Source: Candidatus Coatesiibacteriota bacterium (lineage in GTDB: Bacteria > JAFGND01). Taken from it: a stretch of DNA of 52,955 nt. The DNA lies in assembly GCA_016927185.1 (NCBI GenBank), contig JAFGND010000026.1, forward strand, positions 1-52,955, given 5' to 3'. A model generated the notes under the pieces. That model was not told where the DNA came from and made no database searches. It saw only the letters and a program-made list of their open reading frames with translations. This document shows positions 45,077 through 52,955 of the stretch, in pieces; positions within the stretch are counted from its first letter, which is position 1, and each line of letters opens with the position of its first letter. The translations under genes were made by a program, and so were the position numbers.

Positions 45077-45197
45077 CAATATCTCCTTGTTTGAATTCTG
45101 CTTGTTCCAACTTTATATATGCTTATGTCAAGTTTTTTTTAGCTATTTGCTTTAAATTTGTCTTGTAAATTTTACCAGCTTTTTTACTGCTTCCAAT

Positions 45198-47171
45198 ATG
45201 CAGCAAAAGAGAAAATCCAAGGAAAACAAAGCTAACATCCAAAAGAAAGGTAAAACAAGATTAGATTTTAGCAACATTCTAAAGGAATCCTTACCCATAA
45301 TTGTACTTGCTGTCATTATAATTATTGCCTATTTTAGTGTCTGGAATAATGGTTTCATTTATGATGATCATGATCTGATTGAAAACAATCCCCTGATGCA
45401 GGAAAAGATTCCTGTTAAATATATTTTCACAACAGAGTACTGGGAAACAACAAGAGGAAAAAGCAATTATTACAGACCTTTAATAATATTATCTTACAGA
45501 CTTGAAAACATGTTATGGAATAAAAAACCATCAGGTTTTCATGTTACTAATCTCTTAATCCATATACTAATTTCCATCTTGATATATTTCCTTTCAATGA
45601 AGCTGGGACTAAATAAACTGCAATCATTGCTTGCTTCAGCGATTTTTGGAATATCTCCTTTGCATACCCAGAGTGTGGCATGGATTTCAGGCAGAACAGA
45701 TCTCCTTGCAACTTTTTTTGCATTAGGATCTTATCTTTGTTTTATAAACGCAAGGAAGCTGAAATCATATCTTTTTTATATCCTGTCAGGTGTTCTATAT
45801 TTATCATCAATACTATCAAAAGAGATAACAGCTACTTTGCCAATTGTAATAATTGCAATAGATTTTATTAATAATGGAAATGAACTAATGAAGAATAAGA
45901 AAGCATGGATACATTATTTAGTATTCCTGCTTCCAATACTTATATATGTATATTTAAGATTGATGGTTGTTGGTAATTTTCTAGGAATAAAACCTCATGC
46001 TGAAGCTTGGTGGAATCCTGAAAATGGAAACCTTAGAAGATTCCTCACAGTTCCCCAGATTTTTGTATGGTATTTATACAAGAATATACTACCAATCAAT
46101 CTTAATTTTGACAGAGGAATTGACTTATCAAGCGGTTTTAATGATATATGGTTTTATATAAGCAGTATTGTTTTGTTAGCATGGATAATAGTAATTTTTG
46201 TTAGCCTTAAAAACTATAAAATAGTATCATCAGGATTAACATGGTTGTTCATTACATTAATACCATTATCAAATATATTTCCAATCTTTGAATCAGCTTT
46301 GGAGCATTTGTCATACTTTCCAAGTATAGGTTTTGCAATTGTTTTCGGATTTTTATATGGGAAAGCAATTTATAAATACAATTACAGGATTATTTATGTT
46401 ATTTCTATTATTCCTATTATCATATTCATGATATTGACACAATTACGTCTTAAAGACTGGAAAAATGATTTATCAATCTGGAGGGATACGCTTGCCAAAA
46501 AACCACATCTTTACAGGGCTCAATCTATGTATGGGCTTGCACTTGCTGATGCAGGTTTCAATGCTGAATCAATTGAACCCTTGAAGAAGGCTTTAGCTAT
46601 GAAACCTGATTATGCTCCTCCCCACTATAATCTTGGCTTGGCTTATAAGAAACTTGGAAAAATGAATGAGGCAAGAAAAGAGTTGGAAGAAGCAATCAGG
46701 ATAAATCCAGAGCTATTATCATCATATAATGTTCTTGGATCAATTTACTTCATGCAAAACGAATTCAAGAAAATGAGAGAACTTTTCGAGAAAGCAAATA
46801 AAGTGGAGAAACTGCCTTACCATTATTATAGTATAGGAATAGCAGCACAGAAGGAAGGCAATATATTGTTGGCAAAAGAATCATATGAAAATGCTCTTAA
46901 AATTGATCCTGATTATGCAAATGCTTATCTTGGATTAGGAGAAATTAATGCAATTTCTGGGAATGAAGATAAGGCTTTATATTATTATTCAATATCACTG
47001 AAAATTAATCCTTATCTTACTCCTGCTCTTGATAATATGGGATTGATCTTTCTTAACAGAGGAGAATATTCCAAAGCAAAAGCTTATTGGGAAAGAGCTT
47101 TGCAAATAAATCCCCAAGATCAGATAGCAAAAAGAAACCTAAGTATTTTAAGGCAAAAATCTCTTGACTGA
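45198..47171 (+). CDS. TMTC-like GT-C membrane protein with C-terminal TPR array
   Basis: The 657-residue protein has about ten hydrophobic helices in residues 30-420. FIYDDHDLIENNP carries the acidic motif of the first outer loop. NYYRPLIILSYRLENMLW and GFHVTNLLIHILISILIYF follow, the classic sequence of TMTC-related bacterial proteins. About six TPR repeats occupy 430-650 (AESIEPLKKALAMKPDYAPPHYNLGLAYKKLGK in parts, YYSIGIAAQKEGN, ALQINPQDQIAKRNL). In eukaryotes TMTC proteins are O-mannosyltransferases; bacterial members are uncharacterised but probably glycosylate exported proteins. The start ATG at 45198 has no clear ribosome-binding site. Confidence 0.72.
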   Translation: MQQKRKSKENKANIQKKGKTRLDFSNILKESLPIIVLAVIIIIAYFSVWNNGFIYDDHDLIENNPLMQEKIPVKYIFTTEYWETTRGKSNYYRPLIILSYRLENMLWNKKPSGFHVTNLLIHILISILIYFLSMKLGLNKLQSLLASAIFGISPLHTQSVAWISGRTDLLATFFALGSYLCFINARKLKSYLFYILSGVLYLSSILSKEITATLPIVIIAIDFINNGNELMKNKKAWIHYLVFLLPILIYVYLRLMVVGNFLGIKPHAEAWWNPENGNLRRFLTVPQIFVWYLYKNILPINLNFDRGIDLSSGFNDIWFYISSIVLLAWIIVIFVSLKNYKIVSSGLTWLFITLIPLSNIFPIFESALEHLSYFPSIGFAIVFGFLYGKAIYKYNYRIIYVISIIPIIIFMILTQLRLKDWKNDLSIWRDTLAKKPHLYRAQSMYGLALADAGFNAESIEPLKKALAMKPDYAPPHYNLGLAYKKLGKMNEARKELEEAIRINPELLSSYNVLGSIYFMQNEFKKMRELFEKANKVEKLPYHYYSIGIAAQKEGNILLAKESYENALKIDPDYANAYLGLGEINAISGNEDKALYYYSISLKINPYLTPALDNMGLIFLNRGEYSKAKAYWERALQINPQDQIAKRNLSILRQKSLD

Positions 47172-47226
47172 AAATCAACAAATATACTTATTAAAACGAA
47201 GTCATTTTCAATACAACTAAACAATA

Positions 47227-47535
47227 ATGAAGATAATATTAGAATCAATTAGACTATCGGAAAGCGAATTGAAGGAAGTCCTTGACGGCTATTTTAATGA
47301 TGAAGAAGCTGCCATAAAGATTGAACTGAAGCAACCCTGGCTATGGTTTGAGATCTATCAGGATGGAACAATCCATTATGGTGCATATGGTTTGATTTCA
47401 AATAAGCCATTGTATAAATCACAAAAATTCTCTAATGATGAATGGAATAGTCTGAAATCTTTTATAGATTATTTACGAAATAAGGTTAATCCTTCTGACT
47501 CTCCTGAAGAAGAGATCTCACCACCTTCAAGTTAG
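47227..47535 (+). CDS. Small protein of unknown function
   Basis: The 102-residue protein is without signal peptide or transmembrane helix. It reads like a compact alpha/beta domain (ESELKEVLDGYF helix, then IELKQPWLWFEIYQDGTIHYGAYG strands, given in parts) with a Ser/Pro/Glu tail. I do not recognise a family. It starts 55 bases after the TPR protein, and its 3' end overlaps the convergent membrane protein gene by 50 bases. Codon use is like its neighbours, so it is probably real. Confidence 0.5.
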   Translation: MKIILESIRLSESELKEVLDGYFNDEEAAIKIELKQPWLWFEIYQDGTIHYGAYGLISNKPLYKSQKFSNDEWNSLKSFIDYLRNKVNPSDSPEEEISPPSS

Positions 47536-49381
47536 TATCAATATCTGCATTTTCAGGTTCAAGCTGCTTATAGATAAGCAGATACTTTTCAGCTTTCCTA
47601 TACTCCTTCTTCCTTACACATATATCTATGAAACGCCTTAAACCCCAGAAAAGATTATCCCTTGACTGCTTATCCTTTGGAAATCTCTCTATTAACTCAA
47701 GGGAATAATCTATTGCTTTTTCATACTTATTCAACGAATATAATATTAATACTCTATTCCTTTGTGCTTTTAAATGATTAGGATGCAACTCTATAAGCTT
47801 CTCAGCATAAAACAATGCCTCTTTTGCCTTATTCTGATATTTTGAAAGAATTACACTTAAATTCAGTAGAGCAGAAACATAATTTGGATCTTGTTTTAAT
47901 ACTTCATAATATAATGACTCTGCTTTTGCATGTTTTCCCTCACACTGATAAAACCATCCCAGATTATAGATCGAGGCATAATCCTGTTCATCCTTCATCG
48001 GACTTGCCTTGAAATTAGAAACAATAAATATTCCCAGTAAAAGAGAAACTGAAATAGCAATCCTCTTATAGTCCTTTCTTTCACTGTAGAGCATTATCAA
48101 TCCAGAGACGGAGAAAAGAATTAGAAAAGGAATTAATGGCAATCTGTACCTTGCTGTAACAAAAAAAGCTAATACAAAAAGGATATGCGTCATTATGAAA
48201 AAATAGATTAAAAGAAGTTTTCTCCAATTATGCAAAGTTAAAAACAAGCCAACAAATGCAAATGGATAGAGTATTCCCAATGGAAAAGAAAGAAATCCGG
48301 GTATTTTAAAAAGAGTATACTTGAGATATTGGCTATATTTCCTGAAAGCATATATATTCTGATTTCTCAATATCTCATGTCCTCTTAGTAAAAGAAAAAT
48401 CTTGTGTCTTAACAATCTCAATGCAGCAAGTGGATTATTCAGGTAAAAATCAAATCCTTTTTTCATCCAATAATTCGAGAGATCATCACTCTTTGTATAT
48501 CCATGCTTATGTTTTGGTTCTAAAGTCATCAGCTCCCATTCATAACCTGGTCTTAATCCAACAGTGCTAATATAATCAGGATTATTGCCTATATAGAAAT
48601 TCATGCCATTGTTAGAGCATACCGGAATAAAAACCTTTTCAGCATAATAATTATGAGCTGTTGTTAAAAGGATTGGAAAGATAAACATTGGAAAAAACCT
48701 ATAAAATGATCTTTTAGTTAATATTGGATAAGATGGTGTTTCAGTTTTATGCTTCTTCCCTGAATGAAATTTGTGTTTATGCAGGAATGAAAAGATGATA
48801 AATACTAAAACAAACAGAATAATTGATCCTCTTGTTATTGAAAGCAAACCAGCTGCCAGTCCAGCTAATCCCCAAAATACCATTTTCTGCTTTTCTCGTG
48901 CTAAGTAGAGCAAATAGAAGAAAAGCAGAAGCAAGAAGTTTTCTAAAACAGGATTAAGTATTTCAAGATCAAGAAATACTATTGTTGGATAAAAAGACAG
49001 GATTATTGCAGAAATATAAGCTATTCTTTTTTCAAAAATCTGTTTACCCAGCAAAAATAACAAAACACAAGTTAAACTGCCTATTATAGACTGGATAATT
49101 CGTAACAAAAGGAAGTTTTTTGCACCTATGAAAAAGTAAATAAATCCTAGAAAATATGGATAACCAGGAGCTTGCCAGAAAGCCAATTTCTCTATCAATT
49201 TCCCATCAGCAATTTCTATTGCTCTTTCATGATAAGTACCTGCATCTATTACTGGATGGTTGAAATATGGATTATCCTTAATCTCAAAGGTTACAAACAA
49301 TCTTACAATTAATGCAATTGCAAATATAATAATGATTTCCTTGTATAGCAGGATTCTCTTTGTTTTACTTCCTGAAGCCAT
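47486..49381 (-). CDS. GT-C-type membrane protein with C-terminal TPR repeats
   Basis: About 631 residues from the ATG at 49381; a GTG at 49411 would add ten residues but has no properly spaced ribosome-binding site. About ten transmembrane helices are present. The outer loop has HPVIDAGTYHERAIEIADG and FWQAPGYPYFLGFIYF, the pattern of GT39/PMT-like enzymes. At least three TPR-like units follow from about 470 (YASIYNLGWFYQCEGKHAKAESLYYEVLKQDPN in parts, KEALFYAEKLIELHPNHLKAQ, EKAIDYSLELIERFP). It likely transfers a polyprenyl-linked sugar to exported molecules. It is divergent from 49512. Confidence 0.66.
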   Translation of the reverse strand: MASGSKTKRILLYKEIIIIFAIALIVRLFVTFEIKDNPYFNHPVIDAGTYHERAIEIADGKLIEKLAFWQAPGYPYFLGFIYFFIGAKNFLLLRIIQSIIGSLTCVLLFLLGKQIFEKRIAYISAIILSFYPTIVFLDLEILNPVLENFLLLLFFYLLYLAREKQKMVFWGLAGLAAGLLSITRGSIILFVLVFIIFSFLHKHKFHSGKKHKTETPSYPILTKRSFYRFFPMFIFPILLTTAHNYYAEKVFIPVCSNNGMNFYIGNNPDYISTVGLRPGYEWELMTLEPKHKHGYTKSDDLSNYWMKKGFDFYLNNPLAALRLLRHKIFLLLRGHEILRNQNIYAFRKYSQYLKYTLFKIPGFLSFPLGILYPFAFVGLFLTLHNWRKLLLIYFFIMTHILFVLAFFVTARYRLPLIPFLILFSVSGLIMLYSERKDYKRIAISVSLLLGIFIVSNFKASPMKDEQDYASIYNLGWFYQCEGKHAKAESLYYEVLKQDPNYVSALLNLSVILSKYQNKAKEALFYAEKLIELHPNHLKAQRNRVLILYSLNKYEKAIDYSLELIERFPKDKQSRDNLFWGLRRFIDICVRKKEYRKAEKYLLIYKQLEPENADIDTNLKVVRSLLQESQKD

Positions 49382-49511
49382 ATTAATCTCAACAAGAAGG
49401 ATATAAAACACCTTATAGTCAAGCTTTTTGATAATTCAGTTTACAAATATAAAAAATACTTGTATATTTTTCTTACAAATGGCTTATTGACAATAGTTTA
49501 GAGGAGGATTT

Positions 49512-50399
49512 ATGAGCAAGAGAATTAAATGTGTCAACTGCCAAAGGACAATAAGACTTGCTGAAGCAGATAAATGCCCTTATTGTGGTGAAGAATATAC
49601 AAAAGAACAGATAGAAGCTCTTCCTGAGGATGGAGATTTCCAGGAAGCAATTGAGGAAGAAAAACCTAACGAATCGAAAGGTATTAGTGTATTGTTTCTA
49701 AATCCTTACTTCATAGGAACACTAGCATTGCTTATGATAGTATTTATTACTCTTAAAGGTATAAGCTCCTGCAGTAAAAAGGAGCCTGAGGAAAAAATGA
49801 TTTCTGAAAATGCAAATGTAAGTATTTTTGATAGACTAACAGGAAGACAAAACAAAGCCCACCAGGAACAAAGGAATGCCTTCATTATGGATCAACATAA
49901 AAAAGCACTGGAAGACCTTAATCAAATACAAACACTGCTTGAATTGCATTATAAAAAATATGGGAATTATCCAAGGAAGCTTTCAGACAAACTTGAGGAG
50001 CTAACAGAATTGGGAGAGGTTGAACCTTTGCTTAGAAGATTCGACGAAAATAAAATTCTTTCATATAAGCATTTTACTTCTCCTGATGGTCAACTAGAAC
50101 AGTATGCATTACAGGTTTCGGTGAAACCTGATAAAAGAATTTTTACGGTTACCTTTGATCATAAAAAGGGAGAAGAAAAGCCTGAGGTAAAAAAAGATAG
50201 TACAAATACGATCTCGAAAAAAGAAGATACTAAAAAAGAAGATACTAAAAAAGAAGAGACTAAAGAAGAAAGCAAAACAACTGTACCCGATAAAGAAACC
50301 AAAGAAAACAGTGACTCTACGAAAGAAAATGAGGATTCTTCTTCAACAAAAAGCAATGTGTTTCCAGGAAAGAAGAAAAGAGCTAAGATAAAGATGTAA
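49512..50399 (+). CDS. Zinc-ribbon single-helix membrane protein with lysine/glutamate-rich tail
   Basis: The 295-residue protein has an N-terminal zinc ribbon (C7/C10 and C22/C25) and an acidic linker. One transmembrane helix (about 65-86, FIGTLALLMIVFITLKG) follows. An outer domain (about 125-215; LLELHYKKYGNYPRKLSDKL) resembles the soluble part of type II pseudopilins. The final 75 residues are highly charged, with KKEDT repeats (236-250) encoded by three near-identical 15-base units. The ATG has a strong GAGGAGG site. The function is unknown. The topology matches the proteins at 21926 and 33787. Confidence 0.6.
   Translation: MSKRIKCVNCQRTIRLAEADKCPYCGEEYTKEQIEALPEDGDFQEAIEEEKPNESKGISVLFLNPYFIGTLALLMIVFITLKGISSCSKKEPEEKMISENANVSIFDRLTGRQNKAHQEQRNAFIMDQHKKALEDLNQIQTLLELHYKKYGNYPRKLSDKLEELTELGEVEPLLRRFDENKILSYKHFTSPDGQLEQYALQVSVKPDKRIFTVTFDHKKGEEKPEVKKDSTNTISKKEDTKKEDTKKEETKEESKTTVPDKETKENSDSTKENEDSSSTKSNVFPGKKKRAKIKM
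50217..50261 (+). repeat. Three tandem 15-base repeats encoding KKEDT
   Basis: AAAAAAGAAGATACT occurs twice exactly (50217-50231 and 50232-50246) and once with one change (GAG for GAT, 50247-50261). It is in frame within the gene at 49512-50399. Such slippage-prone repeats can vary in copy number between strains. Confidence 0.85.
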
Positions 50400-50448
50400 T
50401 TTCCACTTGACTAGCTTTGCTTCTTATTTGTGAAAGCTGCTAATATTA

Positions 50449-51579
50449 ATGTCTAAAACCAAGTTTGCATTTGTACTGGGAACACGCCCTGAAGCTATCA
50501 AGTTAGCACCTGTAATATTAGAATCCTTGAAAAGAGAAAAACAGCTTGATACAATAATAATAACTACTGGTCAGCATAAATCAATGTTAGAACAAATCCT
50601 TGAATTATTCAAAATAATACCTGATCATGATTTGAAAATAATGCAGCATAATCAGAATCTTGCTTCTGTAACTTCAAAGGCTATTTCAGGTTTATATAAG
50701 GTTTTTGAAGATGAAAAACCAGATCTTGTGATTGTTCAAGGAGATACAACATCAACCTTCTGCGGAGCGTTAACCGCTTTCTATAAGAAGATACCAGTAG
50801 CTCATGTTGAGGCAGGATTAAGAACTTTCAATAAATACCATCCATTCCCTGAGGAAATTAACAGGAAGATTGTAGGAAGCATTTCTGATTTTAATTTTGC
50901 TCCAACTTATAGAGCGAAACAAAATCTTCTCGCTGAAGGTATAGAAGATAGTAAAATATGGGTAACAGGAAATACCGGTATAGATGCTTTATTTGCTGTC
51001 ATGAAGATCAAACATGAGATTAGCAAGCAAATATCAGTAATTTTCAAGAGAAAAAAGAGAACTATACTTGTTACTGCTCACAGAAGGGAAAATCATGGCA
51101 GACCTTTAAAGGAAATATGCAAAGCTTTATCAAATATGCTTAAGAAATTCAAAGATATTCAAATACTTTTTCCTGCACATTTATCACCTAATGTTCAAAA
51201 AACAGTAAAAGAGCATTTCAAATCCACTGAAAGGATAATTATCTTACCTCCATTAAATTATTCTGATTTTGTTTTTGCAATGAAAAATTCATATATCATT
51301 TTAACTGATTCTGGTGGTATTCAGGAAGAAGCTCCTTCCCTTGGAAAACCTGTTCTGGTTCTGAGAGAAACTACAGAAAGACCTGAAGCTTTGGAAGCAG
51401 GCACTGTAAAATTAACTGGAACAGATAGCAGAAAAATACTTGACGCTGTCTCTGAATTACTTCAGAACAAACAAGAATATCTTGCCATGACTTCAAAGAG
51501 TAATCCATTTGGAGATGGAACTTCATCTGAAAAAATTATTGATTTATTAAATAACATATTTAACAAACATAAAGGATAG
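50449..51579 (+). CDS. wecB: UDP-N-acetylglucosamine 2-epimerase, non-hydrolysing
   Basis: A 376-residue GT-B-fold enzyme. FVLGTRPEAIKLAPVI (8-23), TTGQHKSMLEQILELF, VQGDTTSTFCGAL, HVEAGLRTFNKYHPFPEEINR (given in parts: HVEAGLRT, PFPEEINR), TAHRRENHG and LTDSGGIQEEAPSLGKPVLVLRETTERPE (in parts) are all family signatures, including the catalytic Asp/Glu/His sites. It interconverts UDP-GlcNAc and UDP-ManNAc for surface polysaccharides. It starts 49 bases after the zinc-ribbon gene. A CTTGACT hexamer is at 50406-50412. Confidence 0.95.
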   Translation: MSKTKFAFVLGTRPEAIKLAPVILESLKREKQLDTIIITTGQHKSMLEQILELFKIIPDHDLKIMQHNQNLASVTSKAISGLYKVFEDEKPDLVIVQGDTTSTFCGALTAFYKKIPVAHVEAGLRTFNKYHPFPEEINRKIVGSISDFNFAPTYRAKQNLLAEGIEDSKIWVTGNTGIDALFAVMKIKHEISKQISVIFKRKKRTILVTAHRRENHGRPLKEICKALSNMLKKFKDIQILFPAHLSPNVQKTVKEHFKSTERIIILPPLNYSDFVFAMKNSYIILTDSGGIQEEAPSLGKPVLVLRETTERPEALEAGTVKLTGTDSRKILDAVSELLQNKQEYLAMTSKSNPFGDGTSSEKIIDLLNNIFNKHKG

Positions 51580-51588
51580 GATAGCCTT

Positions 51589-52725
51589 ATGAAGATAATT
51601 TTACTAATCATTATGCTTATGGTTTTTGTTAATTTGCTGAATTGCTCTCCGAAATATCCCATAAAACTTACAATAGTCTATAGCAGTGATCTGGAGGGGA
51701 ATATTATACCAACTGGTTGTGGTAAGGTATATTATGGAGGTTTACCTAGAAGAGGAACAGCTGTTAAGAGGATTTTGAAAGAAAATCCTGATGCAATAGT
51801 ACTTGATGCTGGAAGTCCATTCTATTCAAGAGACATGTTTTATACTTGGCCAGAATCCTTGATTGCCGAATGGAATAATAATGCAGAGATAATAGCAAAA
51901 GCTATGAAGATAACGAAAGTACAGGCAGGTTGTATTGGTAACTGTGACCTTTTTAATGGTTTCAAAAATCTAAAAGAGTTAAATAAAAAGGCAGATTATC
52001 CTTTGCTAAGCTTGAATCTCGTTGATAAGACTTCTCAAAAACCTTATTTCAAGCCCTATAAAATTATAAAACACAAAGGGTTAAAAATTGCTGTTATAGG
52101 GATTACAAGTCCTGAAGAAAGATTCAAGACTATCATAACTGTTATGGCTAGAGAAAAAGACAAAGACATGATATTACAGAATCTGGAAGTAAAAAGACCG
52201 AAACAACTATTAACTGACCTTATTCAGAAATTAAGAAAAAATAAAGAAGCTGATTTTATAATAGTTCTTAGCAATCTTGGAAGTATGGATGATATTAATC
52301 TTATTAATGAAGTAGATGGAGTTGATGTATTAATAGGAAGCGGAATTGGAATAGAATATCTGGAAACTGTTAAAGTGAAAAATACTATTATGTGCAGGGC
52401 AGGAGGAGCTGGAAAATTCCTTGGACGAATTGATTTTTATTTGGATGGAAGTAATAAACCATATGGAGAAAAAAGAAAACTAGATGAGCTTATTAAAGAC
52501 ATAAAATACTTCAAAGAGGAAAACAAGAAAGAGCAGCTGGAAGAAGCTGAAGATGATCTGAAATTCTTTCAAGATGAAAACGGGAAAATTAATGTACAGT
52601 TCTTTGAAAATAATCTGATATTCCTTGGAAAAGATATGGAAGACGATCCAGAGATGGTCAATCTACTTCCTGAAAAATATAAAGGAATGATCAAAGACTG
52701 TAATGGGTTTAAAAAACAGGATTAA
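51589..52725 (+). CDS. Metallophosphatase/5'-nucleotidase-like lipoprotein lacking all metal ligands
   Basis: The 378-residue protein has a lipoprotein signal (MLMVFVNLLNC, lipid Cys19). The body follows the 5'-nucleotidase metallophosphatase layout: YSSDLEGNIIPTGCG (32-45), GGLPRRGTA, IVLDAGSPFY (70-79), GNCDLFNG (117-124), IVLSNLG (225-231), VDVLIGSGIG (245-254) and GKFLGRIDFYLDG. In active relatives these are DxH, GD, GNH[DE], SH and GHxH. Here each His or Asp that binds metal is replaced (Glu36, Ser76, Cys119, Asn229, Ser251), with only Asp34 and Asn118 kept. It is probably a non-catalytic binding protein at the envelope. The ATG lies 9 bases after wecB. Confidence 0.72.
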   Translation: MKIILLIIMLMVFVNLLNCSPKYPIKLTIVYSSDLEGNIIPTGCGKVYYGGLPRRGTAVKRILKENPDAIVLDAGSPFYSRDMFYTWPESLIAEWNNNAEIIAKAMKITKVQAGCIGNCDLFNGFKNLKELNKKADYPLLSLNLVDKTSQKPYFKPYKIIKHKGLKIAVIGITSPEERFKTIITVMAREKDKDMILQNLEVKRPKQLLTDLIQKLRKNKEADFIIVLSNLGSMDDINLINEVDGVDVLIGSGIGIEYLETVKVKNTIMCRAGGAGKFLGRIDFYLDGSNKPYGEKRKLDELIKDIKYFKEENKKEQLEEAEDDLKFFQDENGKINVQFFENNLIFLGKDMEDDPEMVNLLPEKYKGMIKDCNGFKKQD

Positions 52726-52726
52726 A

Positions 52727-52955
52727 TTAATCGAGAATGAAAGTCAGTTTATTCTGACATTTAGGACATCTTATTGGATTTTGATGAAAGAATAATTGAG
52801 TTTTATAACCAGTTCTTTTTATCAGCAACTCTTTGCAAAATGGGCAATAGGTATTATTATTAGCAGATATATTTCCAAGGTATATATATTTCAAATATTC
52901 TGAAATGATTTCCTTAGCATGATTAAGCAAAATAGGTGGGGTGGGTTCAGCGTTG
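52727..52955 (-). CDS. AmmeMemoRadiSam-system radical SAM enzyme, C-terminal end (cut by window edge)
   Basis: The reading frame is open to the right edge, so the start lies outside the window. The visible 75 residues read ...EPTPPILLNHAKEI, KYIYLGNISANNNTYCPFC, then LLIKRTGY and IRCPKCQNKL. This matches the C-terminus of the AmmeMemoRadiSam radical SAM proteins (TPPxxLxxAxEI, YVYxGN, NTYCPxCGxLLIxRxGY) followed by a second CxxC. Those enzymes occur with Memo- and AMMECR1-like proteins in a system of poorly known function. The stop lies 1 base beyond the stop of the convergent lipoprotein gene. Confidence 0.75.
   Translation of the reverse strand, partial: NAEPTPPILLNHAKEIISEYLKYIYLGNISANNNTYCPFCKELLIKRTGYKTQLFFHQNPIRCPKCQNKLTFILD

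Noticed and set aside
1-52955. CRISPR arrays, tRNA or rRNA genes, insertion sequences, prophage
   Set aside because: No regularly spaced direct repeats, no cloverleaf candidates, no transposase or phage-type proteins were seen on reading both strands; a covariance-model scan was not possible here.

Overview
The window is AT-rich (roughly one third G+C by eye), densely coded bacterial DNA. It looks like an uncultured Gram-negative lineage. Evidence for this is an outer-membrane beta-barrel protein, lipoproteins, a type IX-style C-terminal sorting domain (16229-18856), heptosyltransferase-like and WecB-type sugar genes, and a DnaJ whose C-terminal half resembles FCB-group and candidate-phylum proteins. 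A WOR-3/Cloacimonadota-like bacterium would fit, but no rRNA is present and the placement is an inference. I see no tRNA, rRNA, CRISPR array, transposase or phage gene. This reads as chromosome, with a few unfamiliar gene combinations.

Layout. Region 9-5061 (+) holds a giant BadF/HgdC-type activase and a Tam41-like cytidylyltransferase. Region 5170-9975 (+) holds hrcA-dnaK-dnaJ, with no grpE, and a beta-barrel protein. Region 16167-9970 (-) is an operon of a B12-binding radical SAM protein, asnS, a PDZ protein with a long GNDxY repeat array, and an L-2-hydroxyglutarate oxidase-like flavoprotein. Region 18856-16229 (-) encodes one large secreted NlpC/P60-like and SH3 protein. Region 28489-19063 (-) looks like a nine-gene operon closed by a terminator: tldD, pmbA/tldE, sppA, a GT4 glycosyltransferase, nadE, a zinc-ribbon/TPR membrane protein, a GT-C membrane protein, an anti-sigma-like protein and a Spy/CpxP-like protein. 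Region 30678-28795 (-) is a GT-C/TPR membrane protein. Region 30816-33771 (+) is the overlapping housekeeping operon rsmI, CDP-alcohol phosphatidyltransferase, tmk, gpsA. Region 33787-35478 (-) is a Ser/Thr kinase with zinc ribbons at both ends. Region 35609-38506 holds a CAP-domain protein (+), then a sugar-phosphate transferase, deoC and an HD-domain protein (-). Region 38545-39567 (+) is a GT9 glycosyltransferase. Region 45076-39548 (-) is a tightly coupled four-gene operon: MORN protein, DUF3857/transglutaminase, a transglutaminase paralogue that has lost its catalytic triad, and an HprK-like P-loop kinase. Region 45198-52955 holds two more GT-C/TPR membrane proteins, a small unknown protein, a zinc-ribbon membrane protein, wecB, a metallophosphatase-like lipoprotein whose metal ligands are all replaced, and the cut end of an AmmeMemoRadiSam radical SAM gene.

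How the genes fit together. Many products act at or on the envelope: phospholipid synthesis (Tam41-like, gpsA, CDP-alcohol transferase), surface glycans (wecB, GT9, GT4, sugar-phosphate transferase, four GT-C proteins) and envelope proteolysis or stress (sppA, tldD/pmbA, anti-sigma, Spy-like). The strongest candidates for something undescribed are the MORN/transglutaminase/dead-transglutaminase/HprK-like operon, the ligand-less metallophosphatase lipoprotein and the GNDxY repeat protein.

The genome is compact. Convergent genes meet at shared stop palindromes or overlap. TTG starts are common. Most short intergenic gaps carry a TTGAC[A/T/C] hexamer oriented toward the next gene, usually without an obvious -10 box at the usual distance.
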